Of a stretch of 64,000 nucleotides of DNA, positions 42,304 to 55,516 are shown one piece after another (within the stretch, counting starts at the first letter, position 1; every line of letters starts with the position of its first letter). The translations under genes and the position numbers were made by a program. The DNA is taken from positions 558,001 through 622,000 of the forward strand of contig NZ_JAFEUP010000002.1 of NCBI RefSeq assembly GCF_016901015.1, read 5' to 3'. This DNA comes from Zestomonas insulae (GTDB lineage Bacteria; Pseudomonadota; Gammaproteobacteria; Pseudomonadales; Pseudomonadaceae). The notes below the pieces were generated by a model. The model was not told the origin of the DNA and searched no databases. It was given only the letters and a program-made list of their open reading frames with translations.

Positions 42304-43131
42304 GTGAAGCCTTACCTCCCGTATTGCCTGCTCGCCAGTCTGCTGCCCGGCATCGCCCACGCCGAAACCTATGTGGTCGGCGTCGAGCAGGCCGATTTCG
42401 AGCCGTACTTCAGCGTCGATGCGCAGGGCCGCTACAGCGGCTTCGCTCGCGAACTGCTCGACCGTTTCGCCCGCGATGCCGGCATCGAGCTGCGCTACCA
42501 GCCGGTCGAGCCAAGCCACCTGCTCGGCGAGTTGCTCGACGGGCGCATCGACCTCAAGTACCCCGACAGCCCGTACTGGGCCAAGGAGCTGAAAGCCGGC
42601 AAACCCGTGGTCTACAGCACCTCGACCGCGGACTTCATCGACGGTGTGCTGGTCGCGCCGTTGCAGCGCGGCAAGGGAATCCAGCACCTCAAGCGCCTCG
42701 CCGTGGTCGGCGGCTGGACGCCGGAGCAGTACCGCGAGGCTATCGACTCGCAGCACCTGACACGCGTCGACAGCCGCGACCTGCGCGACATGATCCGGAC
42801 CACGCTGAAGAAGCAGGCCGACGGCGGCTACTACAACGTCGAGGTGGCGATTCACGCGCTCAACTACAGCAACAGTTCGTCCAACGCGCTGGTGTTCGAC
42901 TCCAGCCTGCCGTACAGCCGCGGCACCTATCACCTGTCGACGCTCAAGCACCCGCAGCTGATCGAGCGCTTCGACCGTTTCCTCAAGGAACACCCGGAGG
43001 AGCTCGCTGCCCTCAAGAGCCGTTACCGCGTCGAGGAAAACATCAACTCCGAGTTCGTCGGCATGGAGCAGTGGAAGGTCGACTTCATCAAGCGCCAGCG
43101 CGCCAAGGAGCAGCCGAACGCCCAGCCGTGA
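42304..43131 (+). CDS. Periplasmic solute-binding-like protein
   Basis: A 275-residue protein of the bacterial extracellular solute-binding family 3 type. It has a signal peptide (MKPYLPYCLLASLLPGIAHA) and then YVVGVEQADFEPYFSVDAQGRYSGFARELLD, the usual domain start. GTG 42304 with GGAG six bases upstream is preferred; ATG 42292 would put charged residues before the signal. No transporter permease is adjacent, so it may serve as a sensor or orphan binding protein. The ligand is unknown. Confidence 0.78.
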   Translation: MKPYLPYCLLASLLPGIAHAETYVVGVEQADFEPYFSVDAQGRYSGFARELLDRFARDAGIELRYQPVEPSHLLGELLDGRIDLKYPDSPYWAKELKAGKPVVYSTSTADFIDGVLVAPLQRGKGIQHLKRLAVVGGWTPEQYREAIDSQHLTRVDSRDLRDMIRTTLKKQADGGYYNVEVAIHALNYSNSSSNALVFDSSLPYSRGTYHLSTLKHPQLIERFDRFLKEHPEELAALKSRYRVEENINSEFVGMEQWKVDFIKRQRAKEQPNAQP

Positions 43132-43155
43132 GCTGGCGTGCGCCTTGCAACGCAA

Positions 43156-43295
43156 GAGCCGGTCTACGATCTCCTGACTCGCGGCCATACTGCGTTAAAA
43201 GTGGCCTAAAAATGCTCATTTACACGCCGTAATCTGCGCTTTTTCGGCCCCTTTTGCCTTGTCTGGCTCTAATTCAGAAGATCGTAAACCGGCTC
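43156..43295. repeat. 140-bp palindromic repeat element, copy 2
   Basis: Same length and layout as 28291-28430. Both ends carry the same terminal inverted repeat (GAGCCGGT.TACGATCT at the left and its complement at the right), and inner arms share CGGCC and the AAAATGCTCATTTACAC stretch. It lies 24 bases after the solute-binding gene. Confidence 0.85.
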
Positions 43296-43339
43296 TAAGC
43301 GCTATTCGGATCACAGCCCCACTCGAACGGAGAGACTCC

Positions 43340-43777
43340 ATGGATGCATTTCTGCAGGCGGCCATCGATGAAGCGCAACAAGGCCTGGACGAGGGCGGCA
43401 TTCCCATCGGCTCGGTGCTGGTGCACCAAGGCAAGATCATCGGCCGCGGCCACAACCGCCGCGTGCAGCACGGCAGCGCCACGCTGCACGGCGAGATGGA
43501 CGCGCTGGAGAACGCCGGGCGCCAGCCGGCCAGCGTGTACCGCGACAGCGTGCTGTACACCACCTTGTCGCCGTGCTCGATGTGTTCCGGGGCGATCCTG
43601 CTGTACGGCATCCCCAAGGTGATCGTCGGCGAAAACCAGACCTTCCTCGGCGAGGAAGATCTGTTGCGTTCGCGTGGCGTGCAGGTCGAGGTGGTGCAGG
43701 ACGCGCGCTGCGTCGAGCTGATGCGCACCTTCATTGCGCGCAGCCCGGAGCTGTGGAATGAGGATATTGGCGAGTAA
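43340..43777 (+). CDS. Cytidine/deoxycytidylate-deaminase-fold nucleobase deaminase
   Basis: A 145-residue zinc deaminase close to the fungal cytosine deaminase type. The active site is HGEMDALENA (His and Glu) and SPCSMCSGAI (two Cys). The conserved GGIPIGSVLVH opening and a GENQTFLGEEDLL segment favour cytosine or a related nucleobase as substrate. ATG 43340 follows GGAGAG. It lies just after the 140-bp repeat and near the permease and porin genes. Confidence 0.85.
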   Translation: MDAFLQAAIDEAQQGLDEGGIPIGSVLVHQGKIIGRGHNRRVQHGSATLHGEMDALENAGRQPASVYRDSVLYTTLSPCSMCSGAILLYGIPKVIVGENQTFLGEEDLLRSRGVQVEVVQDARCVELMRTFIARSPELWNEDIGE

Positions 43778-43786
43778 CGGTACGCC

Positions 43787-43903
43787 CCTCACCCTAGCCC
43801 TCTCCCAAGGGGAGAGGGGACCGGACTGGTGTCGAGGTCAGGCACTTCGCGGACCTGCTCCCGCCGGGAGAGGGTTGGGCGGCCCACGTAGGGTGAGGGC
43901 AGG
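43787..43903. repeat. CCCTCACCC-type dispersed palindrome
   Basis: CCCTCACCCTAGCCCTCTCCC at the left and GGGAGAGGGTT...GTAGGGTGAGGG at the right are complementary, with a non-conserved centre. This family is common between genes in Pseudomonas and Xanthomonas genomes (from memory). Confidence 0.75.
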
Positions 43904-43960
43904 CGACTCCCCTGATCAACGGCCTTGAGACCCGCTGCACACGGCACCATAGTGGGCAGC

Positions 43961-48496
<4,536 letters not shown>

Positions 48497-48497
48497 A

Positions 48498-48540
48498 GCC
48501 CTGCAGCCCCGCGGTACAGGCCGACGGTGCTGCAGGGCGC
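48498..48540. terminator. Possible terminator between lhr and the Tsx-like gene
   Basis: GCCCTGCAGC and GCTGCAGGGC are complementary and lie between convergent genes; no T tract is present on either side. Confidence 0.4.
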
Positions 48541-48551
48541 GCGCCGTGCGA

Positions 48552-49406
48552 TCAGAAGTGGTACTTGACGATCGCCTGTACCGCGGTCTGATCGAAGCCG
48601 TCGGTGGAGCCGTCGATCGGCTTCACGCCGTACTTGTTGTGCCACATGTTCAGCTCGGTGCCGACGTACAGCTTGCGGCCTTCGCCGAAGAATTCCTTGC
48701 CGGCATCCCACTTGATCTGGATCGACGAGCCGACCGAGGTCTGGGTGTTGGCTTCGTCCGACGGCGAGCGCCAGTCGACGAAACCGTCGACCACGAAGTC
48801 CTGATCGCCGACGGCGAACGGGTAGGCGCCGGCGACGGTGAGCTGGGTGGCGTAGCCGTTGCTGTTGCTGTCGGCGAAGAACACCTGGTTGTTGATCTTC
48901 ACCTGGTACAGGTTGGTCTGCAGGAAGGCGAAGCCCGGTACGTTCCAGTCCAGGCCGATGCCGTACAGGTAGTTCTCGGTGCCGGGGCCGCCGTCGCCTT
49001 TCTCCAGGGTGAAGGCGGCTTTGACGTCCTTGATCGGGCCGGCGGCGAGGTTCTGCCCGGTCAGCCAGGACAGGCTCACGCGCGGCGAGAATTCCATGTA
49101 GTAGAAGCTGTTCTTCTCGTGCTGGCGGAAGGTGCCGTTGTCGAAGCTGCCCCGGTACTGGCTGTTGTCGGCGCGGATGTAGTCGAGGAAGTAGAACACG
49201 TCGCCCCACGCCCAGCCGCTGGCATGTTCGAAGGTGAAGGTGGTCTGGGTGCGCTGCTCTTCATCGTTGAAGTTCATGCGCTGGAAGTTCTCGCCGTACA
49301 GGTAGGTCAGGCTGTTGTCCTGCCATTGCAGCATGTCGCCGGCCATCGCTTGCGCGCTGGAAGCCAGGCCGCCCGCCAACATCAGGGTGGTCACGAAACG
49401 GTTCAT
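48552..49406 (-). CDS. Tsx-like nucleoside-specific outer-membrane channel
   Basis: A 284-residue outer-membrane protein of the Tsx/OmpK family. The signal peptide (MNRFVTTLMLAGGLASSAQAMA) is followed by DMLQWQDNSLTYLYGENF, GWAWGDVFYFLDYI and a barrel ending in IVKYHF with a terminal Phe. It should pass nucleosides or related bases. Its place before the urate/xanthine permease fits uptake of purines. ATG 49406 is chosen; the long leader holds no gene. Confidence 0.88.
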   Translation of the reverse strand: MNRFVTTLMLAGGLASSAQAMAGDMLQWQDNSLTYLYGENFQRMNFNDEEQRTQTTFTFEHASGWAWGDVFYFLDYIRADNSQYRGSFDNGTFRQHEKNSFYYMEFSPRVSLSWLTGQNLAAGPIKDVKAAFTLEKGDGGPGTENYLYGIGLDWNVPGFAFLQTNLYQVKINNQVFFADSNSNGYATQLTVAGAYPFAVGDQDFVVDGFVDWRSPSDEANTQTSVGSSIQIKWDAGKEFFGEGRKLYVGTELNMWHNKYGVKPIDGSTDGFDQTAVQAIVKYHF

Positions 49407-49805
49407 CGAAGTGGATCTCCAGGTTGGTGTTGTTATGAGTGGGGCAAACACAACGCAGCCGCGGTCCGTCGCATCTGGCGCAAGGCGTCAGATGGGCTGG
49501 ACCAGCAGCAACGAATTCGGAGAGGAGAGCGATTGGCCGGAGTCGCGACGCGAGCGGTTGCGATAGCCAGGTGCGCGGGCGAGTGCGCGCAATGCATGTG
49601 GGGTCATCTGTCAGCCTGCCGTTTGTTGTTATTCGGTCGTGGGCTTACCGCTGGCCGTGAACGGGCAGCGCCGGCAACGTCAAAAGTTGTCCGGAAAGTC
49701 AGGTTGGACCGACTATAACAATATGTGCACAGCATGGGTAACAATTTGTTAGCGCATTGTGCACATTTATTCAGGCAGGGAAGCGCGAGGAGGAGCGACG
49801 AAAAC
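49407..49805. promoter_or_regulatory. Long leader and putative promoter of the Tsx-like gene, with paired TGTGCACA sites
   Basis: No gene is supported. On the minus strand a TTGTTA / TGTTAT pair with an 18-base spacer (about 49710-49740) could be the promoter. A TGTGCACA palindrome at 49724-49731 lies in its spacer and a second one about 40 bases upstream (49762-49769). This would give a leader of about 300 bases. Confidence 0.45.
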
Positions 49806-49836
49806 AGCCAGGGCGGGATAGACCCGCCCTGCCTTT
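49806..49836 (-). terminator. Intrinsic terminator of the permease gene
   Basis: AGGGCGGG/CCCGCCCT stem (49810-49817 and 49823-49830) with a five-base loop, followed on the minus strand by GGCTGTTTTC. Confidence 0.7.
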
Positions 49837-49860
49837 ACCAACTGTCGGTGGCGCGGCGCT

Positions 49861-51213
49861 TTAGTGGCTGTGGCTGCCGCAGAGGTGCTGGCGGTCCTGG
49901 CCGCACATGTTGAACAGCAGGTTCAGCGCCACCGCCCAGATCGAGGTCATGGCGATGCCGCTGTGGGTGATCGGTTCCAGCCAGTGCGGCAGGTTGGCGA
50001 AGAAGTCCGGACGCACCACCGGGACCATGCCCATGCCGATGCTCACGGCGATCAGCAGCTGATTGCGGCGGTCGCCGATGTCGGCCTCCTGAAGGATGCG
50101 GATGCCGCTGGAGGCGACCATGCCGAACATGGCGATGCCGGCGCCGCCAAGCACCGCCGGTGGAATCGAGGCGACCAGGAAGGCCACCTTCGGCACCAGG
50201 CTGAAGCCGATCAGCAGCACCCCGGCGGTGGCGGTGACGTAGCGGCTGCGCACGCCGGTCATCTGCACCAGGCCGATGTTCTGGGCGAACGAGGAGTGGG
50301 TGAAGGTGTTGAAGAAGCCGGCGAAGAACGACGCGCCGGCATCGCAGAGCAGGCCACGGCGCAGGCGCTGCGGGCTGATCTCGGTGTCGGTGACCTTGCC
50401 GAGGGCGAGGAACATGCCGGTCGACTCGACGAAGATGATCACCACCACCAGACACATGGCGAGCACCGGCGCGAGGTGGAATTCCGGCACGCCGAAGTGC
50501 AGCGGGGTGACCACGTCGAACCATGGCCGGCTGTCCATGCCGCCCAGGTCGACCATGCCGAAGCAGGCGGCCAGCAGGTAGCCGAGACCGAGGCCGAGCA
50601 GCACCGAGATGTTCACCCACAGGCCGGTCATGAAGCGGCTGATCAGCAGGATGGTGAGCAGCACCACCGAGGAGAGGATGAGGAATTCCGGGGCGCCGTA
50701 GTGGCTGCCGGCCTCGCTGCCGCCGCCGGCCCAGTTGATCGCCACCGGGAACAGGCTCATGCCGATCGAGGTGATCACCGTGCCGGTCACCAGCGGCGGG
50801 AAGAAGCGCACGATGCGGCTCATGAACGGAGCGATGAGCATGCCGAACAGGCCGGCGGCGATGGTCGCGCCGAAGATGCCGTTGATGCCGACGCCGGGCA
50901 TGCCGGCCATCACCACCATGCTGCCGACCGCGGCGAAGCTGGCGCCCATCATCACCGGCATGCGGATGCCGATCGGCCCGAGGCCGAGCGACTGCACCAG
51001 GGTGGCGATGCCGGCGACCAGCAGGTCGGCGTTGATCAGGAAGGCGATTTCTTCGCGGGACAGGCCGGCGGCCTGGCCGACGATCAGCGGCACAGCGACG
51101 GCGCCACCGTACATCAGTAGGACGTGCTGGAAACCAACCAGCAGCAGTTGCAGCAGCGGCAGGCGCTGATCCACGGGCGATGGAGCGAGACGGCCTGGGA
51201 TAGCCTCGGACAT
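49861..51213 (-). CDS. NCS2 family nucleobase:cation symporter, probably urate/xanthine
   Basis: A 450-residue inner-membrane permease with about 14 spans. The QHVLLMYGGAVAVPLIVG opening and the NAT signature region (IFVESTGMFLALGKVT; later SSFAQNIGLVQMTGVRSRYV) place it in the urate/xanthine branch of NCS2. The TTGTATACAA palindrome lies 130 bases upstream of its ATG. Its neighbours support urate or xanthine as substrate. The C-terminus ends in CGSHSH. Confidence 0.88.
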   Translation of the reverse strand: MSEAIPGRLAPSPVDQRLPLLQLLLVGFQHVLLMYGGAVAVPLIVGQAAGLSREEIAFLINADLLVAGIATLVQSLGLGPIGIRMPVMMGASFAAVGSMVVMAGMPGVGINGIFGATIAAGLFGMLIAPFMSRIVRFFPPLVTGTVITSIGMSLFPVAINWAGGGSEAGSHYGAPEFLILSSVVLLTILLISRFMTGLWVNISVLLGLGLGYLLAACFGMVDLGGMDSRPWFDVVTPLHFGVPEFHLAPVLAMCLVVVIIFVESTGMFLALGKVTDTEISPQRLRRGLLCDAGASFFAGFFNTFTHSSFAQNIGLVQMTGVRSRYVTATAGVLLIGFSLVPKVAFLVASIPPAVLGGAGIAMFGMVASSGIRILQEADIGDRRNQLLIAVSIGMGMVPVVRPDFFANLPHWLEPITHSGIAMTSIWAVALNLLFNMCGQDRQHLCGSHSH

Positions 51214-51342
51214 GCAGCACCTCGATTGTTGTTCTTGTCAGTCGTGGTGGCCGCTCCGGCACAGAGCAGCCATGGCTGACCGGGGCGACGCGGCGGGGTG
51301 CTGAGCTTTATACGCAGGATGTGTAGTGGATTCAAACTGTTT

Positions 51343-51352
51343 TTGTATACAA
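51343..51352. promoter_or_regulatory. TTGTATACAA palindrome before the permease gene
   Basis: Perfect copy of the palindrome found at gcl and puuE. It lies in the 216-base gap between the isochorismatase-like gene and the permease gene. Confidence 0.6.
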
Positions 51353-51429
51353 GATTGCTGGCAAAAGCATGGCAGGTCGCGCTGTTCTTTCGCCCCTCGC
51401 CGGCCTGGTTGGCCGGCCAGAATGGCGGT

Positions 51430-52053
51430 TCAGCCTTGCAGCGCAGCGATCAGTTCGGCGCTGCTGAGGATCGCGTGGGCGTAGGTCGGCCCGTTGATCT
51501 CGTGGGCGGCGTGCATGGCCTCCGGCGAGAAGGCGGCGGTGGCGTCGCGCACCAGGGTGACGTGGTAGCCCAGCTCGGCGCCGTACTTGCCGGTGGACTC
51601 GATGCAGGTGTTGGCCAGCATGCCGACCAGGATCACCTGCTGGATGCCGTGCTGTTTGAGCTGCAGGTCGAGGTCGGTGTTGGCGAAGCCGCTGCCGCCC
51701 CAATGTTCCTGCACCACCACGTCGCCGGCTTGCGGCTGGAAGTTCGGGTGCCATTCGCCACCCCAGCTGTCCACGGCGAACACCTGCGCGCGGCTGGCGC
51801 CGAGCTGGTAGGGGCTGGGGTGCTTCCACGCGGCGAAGTCGTCGGGGCGCGCGCGGTGGTGCGGTACGTAGAAGATCTGCAGCTGCGCAGCGCGCACCGC
51901 GCTCACCACCGCACGCAGGTTGGCCAGGGTGTTCACCGCATCGGCCACCGGTTTGGCCCGCGCGTTGAGCTTGCCGCCTTCACTGAGGAAGTCGTTGTAG
52001 GGATCGACCAGCAGCAGGGCGGTGTGGTCGCGGGAATAGCGAGGTGCAGACAT
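51430..52053 (-). CDS. Isochorismatase-like cysteine hydrolase
   Basis: A 207-residue protein of the isochorismatase hydrolase superfamily. The catalytic Asp is in LLLVDPYNDF, the Lys in WKHPSP and the nucleophile Cys in GMLANTCIES. Related enzymes hydrolyse amides such as nicotinamide or carbamates; one possible role near purine catabolism is an amide-releasing step, but this is not shown. ATG 52053. It lies 26 bases downstream of a rof copy and may be co-transcribed with it. Confidence 0.85.
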   Translation of the reverse strand: MSAPRYSRDHTALLLVDPYNDFLSEGGKLNARAKPVADAVNTLANLRAVVSAVRAAQLQIFYVPHHRARPDDFAAWKHPSPYQLGASRAQVFAVDSWGGEWHPNFQPQAGDVVVQEHWGGSGFANTDLDLQLKQHGIQQVILVGMLANTCIESTGKYGAELGYHVTLVRDATAAFSPEAMHAAHEINGPTYAHAILSSAELIAALQG

Positions 52054-52079
52054 GGTCGGCGGCTCCTGGGGTAGGGGGA

Positions 52080-52358
52080 TCAGCTCGGGCAACGCGTACC
52101 GCCCAGCTCGACACGGCCGAAGCGGCTGCCGGCGTCCAGCGGGGTGATTGCCAGCAAGTGGTCGAGGCGGATTTCCAGCGGGCCGTCGGCGCCCCGCAGG
52201 CAGAGGAATTCTTCCTTCGCCGCATTGGTGCGGGTGGTCAGCGCCTGGGCTTCGAGGGTGCTGCCGTCGGTCAGCTCGACCTTCAGCCGATAGCCATACA
52301 GGCAGGCGACTTCGAGGTGGTCGTACAGCTCGCAGGCCAGCGGTTGATAGGGCTGCAT
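52080..52358 (-). CDS. rof: Rho-binding antiterminator (Rof family), copy 2
   Basis: A 92-residue Rof homologue (MQPYQPLACELYDHLEVACLYGY...). It matches copy 1 across the whole length (QALTTRT, KEEF, IRLD.LLAITPL, FGRVEL), with differences in about half of the positions. It is upstream of the isochorismatase-like gene on the same strand. Confidence 0.85.
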   Translation of the reverse strand: MQPYQPLACELYDHLEVACLYGYRLKVELTDGSTLEAQALTTRTNAAKEEFLCLRGADGPLEIRLDHLLAITPLDAGSRFGRVELGGTRCPS

Positions 52359-52587
52359 GGGCGGCTCCGGAAATCTCTCGCAGTAAATGGAACGAGCGTA
52401 CGGTTGCCGGGCAGTAGCGCGGCCAATTGTCGACTACGATCAGAATTCTCCCGGTGGGCAATCTCCGGGGATAGGTCGGCGGGCGCCTGTCTTGCCGGTA
52501 GTCCACATCCCTTGCAGCGAGCCTTCGGGAGTGTTTCCGCGGGCGCTGTGCGCCTCCCTGACGGAATTACTGTAGGAGGTGCAGGCC

Positions 52588-53094
52588 ATGTCCGCACTCG
52601 GCATCCTTCATACGGCGCTCAGCCTGTTGCCGGTGATCGTCGGCGCCTACGGTTTCTGTCGCGACGGCCGCATCGCCCCGGCGCTGCGCCTGGGCAACTG
52701 GTACCTGTACGGCATGCTCGCCTCGGTGGTCACCTCGTTCGGCCTGTCCAGCAGCGGCGGCTTCAATGTCGGCCACGCGCTGGGCCTGGTCGCCCTGGCG
52801 GCGATTCTGGTCGGGCGCTACGCCGACCAAATGACCTGGCTGGGCAACGGCCGGCCCTACCTGGAGGTCGCCAGCATGACCTTCAGCTACTTCGTGCTGA
52901 TGATCCCTGGCCTCAACGAAACCCTGTCCCGCGTGCCGCCCGGTGACCCCATCGGGCACGGGCCGGACTCGCCGGCGGTGCAGACTGCGCTGCTGATCGC
53001 CGTGGCGATCTTCCTCATCGGTCTCACCTACCAGATGCTCAAGTTACGTTCGCGGCGTCTTGCCGCAGCTTCCCCGGCCCGCCTGCATCACTGA
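52588..53094 (+). CDS. Small integral membrane protein
   Basis: A 168-residue protein with four hydrophobic segments (LGILHTALSLLPVIVGAYGF, WYLYGMLASVVTSFGL, LGLVALAAILVG, TALLIAVAIFLIGLTYQML). A basic C-terminus would face the cytoplasm. AGGAGG lies eight bases upstream of ATG 52588. I recall similar uncharacterised inner-membrane proteins but no function. The hydrolase gene 36 bases downstream is in the same direction. Confidence 0.7.
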   Translation: MSALGILHTALSLLPVIVGAYGFCRDGRIAPALRLGNWYLYGMLASVVTSFGLSSSGGFNVGHALGLVALAAILVGRYADQMTWLGNGRPYLEVASMTFSYFVLMIPGLNETLSRVPPGDPIGHGPDSPAVQTALLIAVAIFLIGLTYQMLKLRSRRLAAASPARLHH

Positions 53095-53130
53095 ACTGCC
53101 ATTCCTATCCATTCATACGGAGAGCGCTTC

Positions 53131-53955
53131 ATGAGCACCATTACCACCCGCGATGGAACCCAGATTTATTACAAGGACTGGGGCAAAGGTCAGCCCGTGG
53201 TCTTCAGCCATGGCTGGCCGTTGAACGGCGATAGCTGGGAGTCGCAGATGTTCTTCCTGGCCGGCCACGGCTACCGCGTAATTGCCCACGACCGCCGTGG
53301 CCACGGGCGCTCCAGCCAGCCGTGGGACGGCAACGAGATGGATACCTACGCCGACGACCTGGCGGAGCTGATCGAGCACCTCGACCTGAGGAACGCCGCG
53401 CTGTTCGGCTTTTCCACCGGCGGCGGCGAAGTAGCGCGCTACATTGGCCGCCACGGCACCGGACGGGTGGCCAAGGCCGGGCTGATTTCCGCCGTGCCAC
53501 CGTTGATGCTGAAGACCGACGCCAACCCCGGCGGCCTGCCCATCGAAGTGTTCGACGGCATCCGCGCCGGCTCGGTGGCCGACCGTTCGCAGCTGTACAA
53601 GGACATCGCCAGCGGGCCGTTCTACGGCTTCAACCGCGACGGCGCGAAGGTCTCCCAGGGGATGATCGACGCGTTCTGGATGCAGGGCATGATGGCCGGG
53701 CACAAGAGTGCCTACGACTGCATCAAGGCGTTCTCGGAAACCGATTTCACCGAGGACCTGAAGAAGTTCGACGTGCCGACCCTGGTGCTGCACGGCGACG
53801 ACGACCAGATCGTGCCGATCGGCGCGGCGGGGCTGGCCTCCGCCAAGCTGATCAAGGACGCCAAGCTGGTGGTCTACCCCGGCGCGCCGCATGGCCTGAC
53901 CGACACCCACAAGGACCAGCTCAACGCCGATCTGCTGAGCTTTCTGCAGCGCTAG
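53131..53955 (+). CDS. Alpha/beta hydrolase of the non-heme haloperoxidase/arylesterase type
   Basis: A 274-residue enzyme. The nucleophile Ser95 lies in GFSTGGGE; the acid Asp is in [10 protein letters not shown] and the His in [10 protein letters not shown]. The [10 protein letters not shown] oxyanion segment and DRRGHGRS are typical of esterases that also show cofactor-free perhydrolase activity. The natural substrate is unknown. Confidence 0.88.
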   Translation: MSTITTRDGTQIYYKDWGKGQPVVFSHGWPLNGDSWESQMFFLAGHGYRVIAHDRRGHGRSSQPWDGNEMDTYADDLAELIEHLDLRNAALFGFSTGGGEVARYIGRHGTGRVAKAGLISAVPPLMLKTDANPGGLPIEVFDGIRAGSVADRSQLYKDIASGPFYGFNRDGAKVSQGMIDAFWMQGMMAGHKSAYDCIKAFSETDFTEDLKKFDVPTLVLHGDDDQIVPIGAAGLASAKLIKDAKLVVYPGAPHGLTDTHKDQLNADLLSFLQR

Positions 53956-54086
53956 CGGCGCCTACCGATATCCAACGTGGCCGGATGGTCGGCAGCGTTG
54001 GGTATCGTCGCTGCGCGTCTCAACCCAACCTACGCAATCACACGCCGCGCACCTCCCGAAGGGCGCGGCGTTGTTTTGTGCGGACG

Positions 54087-54114
54087 AAAAAAAGCCCGCA
54101 CAAGGCGGGCTTTG
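54087..54114 (-). terminator. Intrinsic terminator of the puuD-side unit
   Basis: AAGCCCGC/GCGGGCTT stem with a short loop. On the minus strand it is followed by seven T. A second hairpin (ACGCCGCGC/GCGCGGCGT, 54041-54071) on the plus side serves the hydrolase gene. Confidence 0.85.
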
Positions 54115-54158
54115 AAATCTGGCCGGACCGGGGAAAGCTCCTGCCAGTCGTGGGACTG

Positions 54159-55496
54159 TTACTGGGTGCGGGCGCCCTGGGCGATCCACTGACCGATCAG
54201 CTGACGCTCTTCGGCGGTCATCTGTGTGATGTTGCCCAGCGGCATGATCTGCGAAGCCACGGCCTGCGCCTGGATCTTCGGCGCCAGTTGCTGGATCTGC
54301 TGCGGCGTATCGAGCATCACCCCGGCCGGCGCGCTGCTGAACATCGGGCTGGTCGGCTTGGCCGAATGGCAGACCGCGCAGCGCTCTTGGATCACGCTGT
54401 GCACCTTCTCGAAGTCGGCACCGCCAGTCTGCGCCTGGGCTTGAGCCGGCGCTTCGGCAGCCGGCTTGGCGGCTTCCTCGGCTTTCAGCTGGGCGGCGGT
54501 CTTGCCACCCACGGCGGTCGCCGGCAGCGGCTGGTACTGCGGCGCGGCCTGAGCGGCCGGGTTGCTTTCCACCGGTTTCGGGCCGGTGACGAAGGCCAGG
54601 CAGAGCATGCCGACGGCGGCGGCCGGCAGGGTCCAGGCGAACTTGTTGCTGTCGTGGCGGGTGTTGAAGTAGTGGCGGACCAGCACGGCGAGGATCGCGA
54701 TACCGGCGAGGATCAGCCAGTTGTACTCACTGCCGTAGGTGCTCGGGAAGTGGTTGCTGATCATGATGAACAGCACCGGCAGGGTGAAGTAGTTGTTGTG
54801 GCGCGAACGCAGCAGGCCCTTGGCCGGCAGCGCTGGGTCGGGGGTGGTGTTGGTCTCGATCGCCTTAACCAGCGCACGCTGCGCCGGCATGATGATGCGG
54901 AACACGTTGCCGACCATGATGGTGCCGATCAGCGCACCGGTGTGGATGTACGCGCCACGGCCGCTGAAGATGTGCGTATAGCCCCAGCAGGAGAGGATGA
55001 TCAGGATGAACAGCACCAGGCCGAGCAGGGCGGGTTTCTGGCCGAGCGGCGAGTCGCACAGCAGGTCGTAGACCAGCCAGCCGATCAGCAGCGAACCGAA
55101 GCCGATGGCCACGGCAGCGCCGCCGGCCAGCTCAACGCCGGGCTTGATCAGGTACAGGCTGGGGTTGAGGTAGTAGACCACCATCAACAGGGCGACACCC
55201 GACATCCAGGTGAAGTACGCCTCCCATTTGAACCAGTGCAGGTTGTCCGGCATCTTCGGCGGCGCCAGCTTGTACTTCTCCAGGTGGTAGATACCGCCAC
55301 CGTGGATCGCCCAAAGGTCACCGGACAGCCCTTCGCGCGGGTTGCTGCGATTGAGGTTGTTCTCCAGCCAGACGAAATAGAACGATGCGCCGATCCAGGC
55401 GATGCCCGTGATCATGTGAATCCAGCGGATACCCAGATTCAGCCACTCAGTCAGATGTGCTTCCACAGCCGTTTCCTCTTTACCCGTCGCCGACAC
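54159..55496 (-). CDS. puuD: Urate hydroxylase with C-terminal cytochrome c domain
   Basis: A 445-residue membrane enzyme that oxidises urate to 5-hydroxyisourate. The N-terminal part has about eight spans (IRWIHMITGIAWIGASFYFVWLE, HWFKWEAYFTWMSGVALL, FSGRGAYIHTGALIGTIMVGNVF). After an Ala/Pro-rich linker a small cytochrome c domain carries CAVCH at 373-377 and a probable Met ligand in SQIMPLGN. Electrons should pass to the respiratory chain, not to O2 as in the soluble uricase. It is first of two genes upstream of the terminator. Confidence 0.93.
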   Translation of the reverse strand: MSATGKEETAVEAHLTEWLNLGIRWIHMITGIAWIGASFYFVWLENNLNRSNPREGLSGDLWAIHGGGIYHLEKYKLAPPKMPDNLHWFKWEAYFTWMSGVALLMVVYYLNPSLYLIKPGVELAGGAAVAIGFGSLLIGWLVYDLLCDSPLGQKPALLGLVLFILIILSCWGYTHIFSGRGAYIHTGALIGTIMVGNVFRIIMPAQRALVKAIETNTTPDPALPAKGLLRSRHNNYFTLPVLFIMISNHFPSTYGSEYNWLILAGIAILAVLVRHYFNTRHDSNKFAWTLPAAAVGMLCLAFVTGPKPVESNPAAQAAPQYQPLPATAVGGKTAAQLKAEEAAKPAAEAPAQAQAQTGGADFEKVHSVIQERCAVCHSAKPTSPMFSSAPAGVMLDTPQQIQQLAPKIQAQAVASQIMPLGNITQMTAEERQLIGQWIAQGARTQ

Positions 55497-55516
55497 GCCG
55501 GCTTCAGGGTCTTCTC

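Noticed and set aside
42304..43131. Complete ABC uptake system with the solute-binding protein
   Set aside because: No permease or ATPase gene lies on either side.
43787..43903. Intrinsic terminator for the deaminase gene
   Set aside because: The long palindrome has no T tract and its sequence is that of a dispersed repeat; termination cannot be excluded but is not supported.
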